From a bacterium (GTDB taxonomy: Bacteria > Patescibacteria > Microgenomatia > Levybacterales > UBA12049), in contig JAJYDJ010000005.1 of NCBI GenBank assembly GCA_021777565.1, positions 41,912 through 105,911 on the forward strand: a stretch of DNA of 64,000 bases, written 5' to 3'. Within the stretch, counting starts at the first letter, position 1. Every line of letters begins with the position of its first letter. A program made the position numbers and the translations under genes. Below the pieces are notes generated by a model. That model was not told where the DNA came from and did not search any database. It saw only the letters and a list, made by a program, of their open reading frames with translations. Positions 8,019-13,687 of this stretch are shown here, piece by piece.

Positions 8019-8759
8019 ATGAAGTACGGCATTCTTTTTCTTCTGGGGACTACTATTCTTTTGTTATCCCTCTGGTACGTGCTTTCTCAGGGCCTTTTTA
8101 TCCCTCATGGTTCCCCTGCTATTAGCAAAGATACTCATCATTGGTATGCAAAGCCTGTTGAAGTGACAGATTATAATCTGGGGCATGATCTTTTCGGCCT
8201 TCCGACTGGGTATTTTCGTGCCTGGTACGTCGGAGATTATATCAGCAGCACCAATATCTTAGGTGGATCAAAGATTGTTATTGCGGTATTCAGGGACTTC
8301 CGTCCTAATGTACCAGTCGGTACAGGAGCATGTGACACGCTTGCGCAACTTTTTATCATCAAACCCGCGCTCACTCCATTTGTCTATTTTGACGCAAAGT
8401 ACTCTCCAGAAAATATCGTGCTCAGGGGATATGGACCTCAAAACCAAATCCAAAAAGGAACGGGGGGCACAAATCCAATTCAATTCCAGCAGCTAGATAT
8501 CGCCTACATGCCCTCTCTTGAATTCCCAGGATTTATAAAACACAATAGCCATGTCTACGCAAGGGAGATCAGGCCATACTCTTGTTTTGTTATTAATGCC
8601 AATAATGAAACAGAATTTTTCTTTGATGACATAAAAGAGACTCTGACACCTCTCTATTGGGATAGTGTTTTGGGACAAGCATACCTTGACTCTGTCAAGC
8701 ATGATATCGTTTTCCGTATGCCTGATGGACTAGTCGCGCGATATGAATTGAAACAATAA
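8019..8759 (+). CDS. Membrane-anchored extracytoplasmic protein, unknown
   Basis: 246 residues. An uncleaved signal or anchor helix covers about 3-24 and the rest is a soluble, beta-rich outside domain with many aromatic residues. Two cysteines (near 105 and 190) could form a disulfide. No known motif is visible. It is followed 8 bases later by another anchored protein, so the two form a pair with a likely shared location outside the membrane. Confidence 0.7.
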   Translation: MKYGILFLLGTTILLLSLWYVLSQGLFIPHGSPAISKDTHHWYAKPVEVTDYNLGHDLFGLPTGYFRAWYVGDYISSTNILGGSKIVIAVFRDFRPNVPVGTGACDTLAQLFIIKPALTPFVYFDAKYSPENIVLRGYGPQNQIQKGTGGTNPIQFQQLDIAYMPSLEFPGFIKHNSHVYAREIRPYSCFVINANNETEFFFDDIKETLTPLYWDSVLGQAYLDSVKHDIVFRMPDGLVARYELKQ

Positions 8760-8767
8760 CTGATGTT

Positions 8768-9694
8768 ATGAAAAAAAGTCCATCACCAAAACGGGCAAAA
8801 AGACACGGGATCTGGTATTGTTTCTGCTATAGCGAGAACGGCAAAATTCGTGTGCAAATTCCTATCATCTTAGGATGTTTTGTCCTTATTTTCGTGGGGT
8901 ATCATCTTTACCAAACGTATACTCGACCCTCCAACCAGCTCCCACCAACAGGTATCTCCCCAACGCCATCAGGGCCATCCACCACACAACCCACACTCAG
9001 TCCACTCACAACTGACTTTCAAAAACTTCTTGCTCAGAAATGCGTTAAGAATACCCGATATGAGAATGGTATTGTACAGACATTTTATGAGATACCTATT
9101 TCGGACCTGCCAATTTCGATAGACCAAACAAAAGTACCTATTCGATTCCCCTACCTTCACTCGCTCAGTTGTAAACAAGAGTTACCTAACCATGCAGATG
9201 TGAGACTCATTACCCCTCAACAACCACCAGAGCCCAACGCAGTCACTATGTATATTTGGGATAAGGATTCGCAAGAAGAAGGCCAAGGACTTCCCCCATG
9301 GTATGCTAGTCCCCCACAATGGTCGCTGCCAATTTATAAAACGAATGACACTGTTATCTATGCCCATATCGGAGGAGTCATGTGGTACAAACTTGGACTT
9401 ATGTATGTTGGCATTCATGCCGTGAAAACAATCCACCAGACCAATGGTGATGATATTTATGTAACTTACCTCCAAGAAGCAATTCCTGCAAGAGACAATC
9501 GTCTGGCAACCCTTTTTACTAAATATGTAAAACAAGCAAGCGACGGTGCTTACTATCTAGATGATAGTAAAGGGAGCGATTGTATCCAGGATATAAAAAA
9601 GACATTTTTTGCCGACATGAGTAGTCTTGCCAACCCTGAAAAAGATGTCATAACCCATGTCCTTACCGTGCTGAATGGCTTCAAAGCAAAGTGA
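8768..9694 (+). CDS. Membrane-anchored extracytoplasmic protein with Pro/Thr linker, unknown
   Basis: 308 residues: a basic tail (MKKSPSPKRAKRHG), an unusual cytoplasmic patch IWYCFCYSENGK, one helix near 30-50, a Pro/Ser/Thr-rich linker (about 55-80) and a roughly 220-residue outside domain. The linker style is the same as in the LysM protein and other exported proteins here. Several Cys residues in the outside domain (such as QKCVKN, LSCKQE and SDCIQD) may pair. No family recognised. It is the last gene of the ftsA-side run; a small hairpin covers its stop. Confidence 0.7.
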   Translation: MKKSPSPKRAKRHGIWYCFCYSENGKIRVQIPIILGCFVLIFVGYHLYQTYTRPSNQLPPTGISPTPSGPSTTQPTLSPLTTDFQKLLAQKCVKNTRYENGIVQTFYEIPISDLPISIDQTKVPIRFPYLHSLSCKQELPNHADVRLITPQQPPEPNAVTMYIWDKDSQEEGQGLPPWYASPPQWSLPIYKTNDTVIYAHIGGVMWYKLGLMYVGIHAVKTIHQTNGDDIYVTYLQEAIPARDNRLATLFTKYVKQASDGAYYLDDSKGSDCIQDIKKTFFADMSSLANPEKDVITHVLTVLNGFKAK

Positions 9695-9709
9695 CCCATG
9701 TCACATTTT
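9691..9709 (+). terminator. Weak intrinsic terminator candidate
   Basis: GTGAC, loop CCAT, GTCAC followed by ATTTT. The stem is only 5 bp and includes the stop codon of the upstream gene; the T run is short. Confidence 0.35.
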
Positions 9710-9711
9710 CC

Positions 9712-9740
9712 TTGAAAAATAGACAATTATAGGCTATAAT
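9712..9740 (+). promoter_or_regulatory. Strong promoter of the structured-leader unit
   Basis: TTGAAA, 17-base spacer, perfect TATAAT: one of the two or three best promoters in the window. Transcription should start near 9747, about 200 bases before the 94-aa gene. Confidence 0.75.
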
Positions 9741-9746
9741 CCTTCT

Positions 9747-9949
9747 ACTTCATCCAAATAAAGCTTTTGGCATGCAAGTGAACATTAACAAGTCGTTATT
9801 GCAAAACCAGATGTACGGGAAGGAATACCTAGATCTTCAAGGTATTGCTTTCCGTACAGTCTGGTAGGGAGCGAATCGTAGCAAGTCGGATGAATCCCTT
9901 GCGGCACCAGCATGCGTCATATGACGCCATTACCCATTTAGGAGGTCCT
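9747..9949 (+). promoter_or_regulatory. Long structured 5' leader (candidate cis-regulatory RNA)
   Basis: About 203 bases between the predicted start and the ATG at 9950. It contains a large hairpin at 9807-9864: CCAGA/TCTGG at the base, then TGTACGG with CCGTACA, then an outer-to-inner run ending AATACCT/AGGTATT. That is about 24 pairs with two mismatches and one bulged base, around a 9-base loop. Downstream is a perfect 14-base palindrome GCGTCATATGACGC (9914-9927) that can fold, and then a full-strength AGGAGGT (9940-9946). A 31-codon ATG frame (9772-9867) runs through both hairpin arms and might be a leader peptide, but the pairing is a simpler explanation. No match to a known riboswitch class was recognised. 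Confidence 0.55.
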
Positions 9950-10234
9950 ATGGAGAACAGCTTGTTTAGGGAACTTACCGGCTCTTCCTACGAGGAGCTT
10001 GTGGCCCAACTGCAGCCTGGGGAAACCCTAGCTGTTGAGTTGAAGACCAAACTCCCACTCGCAAGAGTGCTTTGGATGGCTCTTCACGGAGTGTACATAC
10101 TCGACGTGAAGGTAGCGTTAGTGGTGTCCTCACCAGAGGCCTACGCGCGAATAAAAGCTGCCCAGAGACTTCCAATCGGAAGATGGATCGCGGTCCCAAA
10201 CTCTGATGAGTTTAACCCCTTAGGCGCAATCTAA
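9950..10234 (+). CDS. Orphan 94-aa protein with strong ribosome site
   Basis: Starts MENSLFRELTGSSYEEL after AGGAGGT at 4-base spacing; the longer frame from 9845 starts inside the leader hairpin and is rejected. The protein is soluble, has no signal peptide, and ends FNPLGAI. Codon choice (CTA, TTA, AGG, GTG, GCC, GAG frequent) looks more GC-rich and different from its neighbours, which hints at acquisition. The family is not recognised. It forms a one-gene unit with its own promoter and leader, lying between a tail-on tRNA-Val terminator and the previous operon. Confidence 0.6.
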   Translation: MENSLFRELTGSSYEELVAQLQPGETLAVELKTKLPLARVLWMALHGVYILDVKVALVVSSPEAYARIKAAQRLPIGRWIAVPNSDEFNPLGAI

Positions 10235-10271
10235 CCTTGTGGAAGAGAGCCGCACTCTTTCGCCTCCTTTG

Positions 10272-10354
10272 CAACCAACGATAAAGAAAAAACAAACAAA
10301 ACCAGGCACCACTGCCTTATATTGAAAATACAAGAAAAAACAATATATGGTGCC
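10272..10354 (-). terminator. Intrinsic terminator of tRNA-Val
   Basis: On the minus strand, GGCACCATATATTG pairs with CAATATA and TGGTGCC (14 pairs), the second arm being interrupted by a 6-base bulge. A T-rich tract (TGGTTTTGTTTGTTTTTTC) follows. It lies about 40 bases after the tRNA. The long loop and bulge are unusual for a terminator. Confidence 0.55.
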
Positions 10355-10391
10355 CTTAATCCTTAAGAAGCGTTACGAAGAAAAATGAATG

Positions 10392-10463
10392 TGGACGATA
10401 GAGGATTCGGACCTCTGACATCTTCAATGTGAATGAAGCGCTCTACCGCTGAGCTAATCGTCC
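10392..10463 (-). tRNA. tRNA-Val (anticodon CAC)
   Basis: Acceptor GGACGAT/ATCGTCC, D stem GCTC/GAGC, anticodon stem CTTCA/TGAAG around TTCACAT, T stem AGAGG/CCTCT, discriminator A; CCA is not encoded. The T loop reads TCCGAAT, so position 55 is C where nearly all tRNAs have U (pseudouridine). It reads GUG codons. Confidence 0.93.
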
Positions 10464-10474
10464 CGACTAGCCTT

Positions 10475-10503
10475 ATTTTACACTAATTCCGCCTCGTTGA
10501 CAA
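10475..10503 (-). promoter_or_regulatory. Promoter for tRNA-Val
   Basis: On the minus strand: TTGTCA, 17-base spacer, TAAAAT, with the tRNA starting about 11 bases later. The -35 shares five bases with the oppositely directed -35 of lepB. Confidence 0.6.
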
Positions 10504-10525
10504 AGCTAGGCGTTTTTCAGACAAT
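10497..10525 (+). promoter_or_regulatory. Promoter of lepB
   Basis: Perfect TTGACA (10497-10502), 17-base spacer, GACAAT (10520-10525). Predicted start about 10532, just before the ATG at 10536. Confidence 0.55.
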
Positions 10526-10535
10526 GAAGATAGCT

Positions 10536-11099
10536 ATGCATCTGCTTCGAAAGATTTATTATTTTCTCCTCGATACCTTAGAAAGCCTTCTGATTGCTGG
10601 TGCTATCTTTTTGGTTCTCTACATTTGGATTGGCAGACCATTCCAAGTTAGTGGTGATTCAATGTTCCCAAATTTTCATGATGGCCAGTATGTCCTGACT
10701 AACATTATCGGCATGCATTTCCAGATGCCCCAAAGAGGTGATGTCATCGTCTTTGTGGCCCCCCCTGATCCTGATAAAGACTACATTAAGCGCGTGATAG
10801 GGCTTCCGGGAGATACCGTAAGTCTCAAAGACGGTGATGTTTATTTAAACAATCAGAAACTTGATGAAAGTAGTTATATTAAACCAGAAGTCAGAACCTA
10901 TGGAGGGTCATTTCTCGTTAATAACGCAAGTGTGAACGTGCCACCAGGCAATTATTTTGTGATGGGAGATAATCGTGAGTTCAGCTCTGACTCGAGGGAG
11001 TGGGGATTTGTCCCAGAGAAGAATGTTATCGGGTATTCATTCCTTGTATACTGGCCACTCAATACGCTTCATACCGTCAGTAACCCTTATCAAAAATAG
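10536..11099 (+). CDS. lepB: Signal peptidase I
   Basis: 187 residues from the ATG at 10536. In-frame TTG 10497 and ATG 10524 exist but lie within the promoter boxes, so 10536 is preferred. One N-terminal membrane helix (about 16-33) precedes the serine protease fold: catalytic SGDSMFPNF (Ser42), KDYIKRVIGLPGD with general-base Lys85, and GDNREFSSDSREWG (144-157). It cleaves signal peptides on the outer face of the membrane. Many exported proteins in this window would be substrates. Confidence 0.95.
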   Translation: MHLLRKIYYFLLDTLESLLIAGAIFLVLYIWIGRPFQVSGDSMFPNFHDGQYVLTNIIGMHFQMPQRGDVIVFVAPPDPDKDYIKRVIGLPGDTVSLKDGDVYLNNQKLDESSYIKPEVRTYGGSFLVNNASVNVPPGNYFVMGDNREFSSDSREWGFVPEKNVIGYSFLVYWPLNTLHTVSNPYQK

Positions 11100-11122
11100 T
11101 GAGTAGTTATTCTTTTACTCAC
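11099..11122. terminator. Inverted repeat between convergent lepB and parB
   Basis: GTGAGTA and TACTCAC, 7-bp arms around a 10-base loop, covering the ends of both genes. No U tract follows on either strand, so terminator function is only likely from position. Confidence 0.4.
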
Positions 11123-11975
11123 CCAGAAGTTGTTTGGTGATCTCTTTAAGCTTTTCAGTCGTATCTTCGAATTTTCCATCAATCTGGATATACACTTTGA
11201 CTGCACGTTCAGACTGGTTAATTTTCACTTTTACATCTTTACGATCTGTCTTATCCTCTGATTTGGCGAATGCGTAACGTTGCTTGATACGCTTTGCCAT
11301 CTCATCCAGCTCTGGGATATAGAGTTTATTTACGGTTTTATTCTTGGCAGTTTTTGGTTGTGTCTTGGCACGAGCTTCGCGAGCCATATCTTCTGCTTCA
11401 CGAACCGTACTGTTATTCTTCAAAATTTGTTTAAAAAGGGTGAGCATGAGATTGGTATCGCCAAGGGAAATCAGACTTCTAACATGCCCTTCAGAGATCA
11501 CACCAGCAACGAGCGCATCTTTGATGGCATCTGGGAGTGTGAGAAGTCGGATAGTATTTGAGACCGTAGGGACACTTTTTCCGACTCTTTTGGCAACATC
11601 AGACATTTCAAGGCCAAATTCATCGATAAGACGCTTATATGCTAGTCCTCTTTCAATTGGGTTCAAGTCTTCACGCTGGACATTCTCAACGATAGACATT
11701 TCAAGCATTTCACGAGGAGATGAATTACGAATAACAACAGGTACTGTTTTCAATCCAACTATTTTTGAAGCACGCAGACGTCTTTCCCCAGCAATAAGCT
11801 GATATCCGGCTGGTGTGTCAGCCACGACTAATGGCTCTAATACACCTTGTTCACGAATGGATTCTACGAGGTCTGAGAGTGATTCTGAAGCAATAACTCC
11901 ACGTGGTTGCAGAGGATTAAACTGGATGAGATTTACATCCAACTCCGTGATGACTGTTTTGTTGTTATTATCCAT
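11115..11975 (-). CDS. parB: ParB-family CTP-dependent DNA clamp (chromosome partition)
   Basis: 286 residues from ATG 11975 (a GTG at 11984 would add three). N-terminal ParB/sulfiredoxin fold with the CTP-binding GERRLRAS box (63-70), ENVQREDLNPIE (97-108), a helix-turn-helix (about 124-145) and a C-terminal domain after a Lys-rich linker. In the family, ParB loads at parS sites and spreads. I did not see a TGTTTCACGTGAAACA-type site in the window, and parA is not adjacent. The gene overlaps rpmA and is cotranscribed with the ribosomal genes, an odd pairing. Confidence 0.92.
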   Translation of the reverse strand: MDNNNKTVITELDVNLIQFNPLQPRGVIASESLSDLVESIREQGVLEPLVVADTPAGYQLIAGERRLRASKIVGLKTVPVVIRNSSPREMLEMSIVENVQREDLNPIERGLAYKRLIDEFGLEMSDVAKRVGKSVPTVSNTIRLLTLPDAIKDALVAGVISEGHVRSLISLGDTNLMLTLFKQILKNNSTVREAEDMAREARAKTQPKTAKNKTVNKLYIPELDEMAKRIKQRYAFAKSEDKTDRKDVKVKINQSERAVKVYIQIDGKFEDTTEKLKEITKQLLGE

Positions 11976-12219
11976 GGTGGACACTTACTGTTTTCTTACC
12001 CTGCCGACGACCAAATTTCACAATTCCATCTACCAGAGCAAAAAGTGTGTAGTCATGACCTGTCCCAACACCAACTCCAGCAGCAACTTTTGTCCCTTTT
12101 TGACGTACGATAATATTGCCTGTCTTTACTGGTTGGCCGCCATATCTCTTAACGCCCAAGCGCTTTGCGATACTATCTCTATTTACTCTTGTTTTACCAC
12201 CTGATTTTGTATGTGCCAT
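11968..12219 (-). CDS. rpmA: 50S ribosomal protein L27
   Basis: 83 residues, normal length. It opens MAHTKSGGKTRVNRDS, so the peptidyl-transferase-contacting N-terminal tail is present without the cleaved extension seen in Firmicutes. KRYGGQPVKTGNIIVRQKGT and GVGVGTGHDYTLFALVDG are typical. It lies 18 bases after rplU and overlaps the parB start. Confidence 0.97.
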   Translation of the reverse strand: MAHTKSGGKTRVNRDSIAKRLGVKRYGGQPVKTGNIIVRQKGTKVAAGVGVGTGHDYTLFALVDGIVKFGRRQGKKTVSVHHG

Positions 12220-12237
12220 ATATTCTTTCTCTGCGTA

Positions 12238-12555
12238 TTATGCAGCAATCTTTTCTATCTTAACACGAGTCAGTGTTGCACGAAAACCCCGTACTTTTCG
12301 GTAACGAGCTTTTGCTTTGAACTTAGCAACGCGTACTTTTTCACCTTTTTCGTCTCCAACGACTGTCCCAGTCACCTGAGCACCTTTGACTTCTGGCTGC
12401 CCAACGGTTCTCTTATCACCATCCACGACAAAAAGGACATGTTCAAGGGTAATTGACTCCCCTGGCTGTGCATCTTTAATGTGGTCAAAAGAGACAGTTT
12501 CACCAACACTTACTTTGTATTGCTTACCACTGTGCGCGACGACTGCGTAATTCAT
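12238..12555 (-). CDS. rplU: 50S ribosomal protein L21
   Basis: 105 residues, full length. It begins MNYAVVAHSGKQYKVSVGE and ends KVRGFRATLTRVKIEKI, the 23S rRNA-binding end. First gene of rplU-rpmA-parB. The -10 of its promoter ends six bases before the ATG, so the mRNA should be leaderless; no leader for autoregulation is then possible. Confidence 0.97.
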   Translation of the reverse strand: MNYAVVAHSGKQYKVSVGETVSFDHIKDAQPGESITLEHVLFVVDGDKRTVGQPEVKGAQVTGTVVGDEKGEKVRVAKFKAKARYRKVRGFRATLTRVKIEKIAA

Positions 12556-12561
12556 AGGTAA

Positions 12562-12590
12562 ATTATAGCAAAAGCCTCAACGGATTTCCA
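12562..12590 (-). promoter_or_regulatory. Promoter of rplU-rpmA-parB
   Basis: On the minus strand: TGGAAA, 17-base spacer ending TGC, perfect TATAAT (extended -10), six bases to the ATG. It lies inside the end of rodA. Confidence 0.65.
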
Positions 12591-13644
12591 CCAGTGATTT
12601 TTCCTCGCTGGAGATGAGCTTTGTGGCAAATCCAAGAAAGATCGTACTAGTCAAAAGTGAACTCCCCCCATAGGAGAAAAATGGCAGAGTAATGCCTACA
12701 ATTGGCAAAACGCCAATATTCATCCCCACATTGACCACGCTTTGGACAAAAAGGAAGCCAAACGTGAGCGTCAGAAAGTAGAAAACGAACTGGTCAGAGG
12801 CACTTCTGGCAAGAGATGATATCCTCCACAGATACAAAAGGACAGCCACCAGGACCAGGGTAGCACCAATAAAACCGGTAGCCTCTGAATAACTGGCGAA
12901 CATGAAGTCCGTATGTCTCTCAGGAAGGAAACGAAGCATCGACTGCGTTCCTACCCCGACCCCTCTTCCCCACCACTGCCCCGAGCCAACTGCAATCATT
13001 GACTGAATACTGTTATAGGAGCTTCCAAGAGGATCATGATTGGTTGAGAAAAAGTTAACCAGGCGCTCTCTCTGATAATCATGCAGAAAATGCCATAAAA
13101 TTGGTGACAGCACGGCCAAACTCCCAATGCCAATGGCAAAATACTTGAAAGGGAAGCCCATCACGACAAAAAGTATCAGCATAGCAAAGACATAGACCAG
13201 CGCACTTCCCAGATCAGGCTCTCGATACACCATAAAAATAATAGGGAAGGCGAGTAGGCACGTAGTCAGAAGTGTCTTTAAATTCTTTTCTTTATGTACC
13301 AGAAGTTGGGCAAGCCAGAGTGCGAAAAAAGGTTTAAGAATCTCAGAAATTTGAATACTATAATTGCCGATAGAGAACCAACGTACAGCGCCACGACTCG
13401 CGATCCCCAAGAACGAAAGGATAAAGAGAAAGAGGAGTGCCATAGCATAAATTCCCCAGGACCTGGCAGCAATTTCGCGTACATCAAAAAGCTGAATGAC
13501 AAAAAATACGATGACACTAAGGACAAGGAAGACACACTGGCTCACAAAAATATCCTGATTCATGGAATGAAGCATGATAAGACTTGCTCCCAGAAGGAAA
13601 AAAATCGGCAGAAACAATAGTCCGTCAAAATACCATCTTCCCAT
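12577..13644 (-). CDS. rodA: SEDS-family glycosyltransferase, RodA-like
   Basis: 355 residues from ATG 13644, chosen because AAGGA lies 4 bases upstream (a GTG at 13662 is in frame). About ten helices; motifs ASRGAVRWFSIGNYSIQ, SEILKPFFALWLAQLL, REPDLGSALVY and LPFFSYGGSSLL near the C terminus. The second SEDS protein of the window; by elimination from ftsW (2nd gene of the mraY operon) this is the elongation-type enzyme. No mreB or mrdA-like partner is adjacent. Confidence 0.88.
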   Translation of the reverse strand: MGRWYFDGLLFLPIFFLLGASLIMLHSMNQDIFVSQCVFLVLSVIVFFVIQLFDVREIAARSWGIYAMALLFLFILSFLGIASRGAVRWFSIGNYSIQISEILKPFFALWLAQLLVHKEKNLKTLLTTCLLAFPIIFMVYREPDLGSALVYVFAMLILFVVMGFPFKYFAIGIGSLAVLSPILWHFLHDYQRERLVNFFSTNHDPLGSSYNSIQSMIAVGSGQWWGRGVGVGTQSMLRFLPERHTDFMFASYSEATGFIGATLVLVAVLLYLWRISSLARSASDQFVFYFLTLTFGFLFVQSVVNVGMNIGVLPIVGITLPFFSYGGSSLLTSTIFLGFATKLISSEEKSLVEIR

Positions 13645-13687
13645 ATAATCCTTGTGCAGCACTGGAGGTATGGGGTTTGCAGCAGGT

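Noticed and set aside
9845..9949. N-terminal extension of the 94-aa gene from 9845
   Set aside because: It would start inside the leader hairpin and has no ribosome site, while AGGAGGT sits exactly before the ATG at 9950.
10305..10354. attC-like integron recombination site
   Set aside because: It has an imperfect stem with a bulge, but no conserved core sites at the ends and no integrase or cassette array nearby; a T-rich tract on the minus strand fits a terminator better.
11000..13000. parS sites near parB
   Set aside because: I looked for GTTTCACGTGAAAC-like palindromes and found none; absence in the window does not exclude sites elsewhere.
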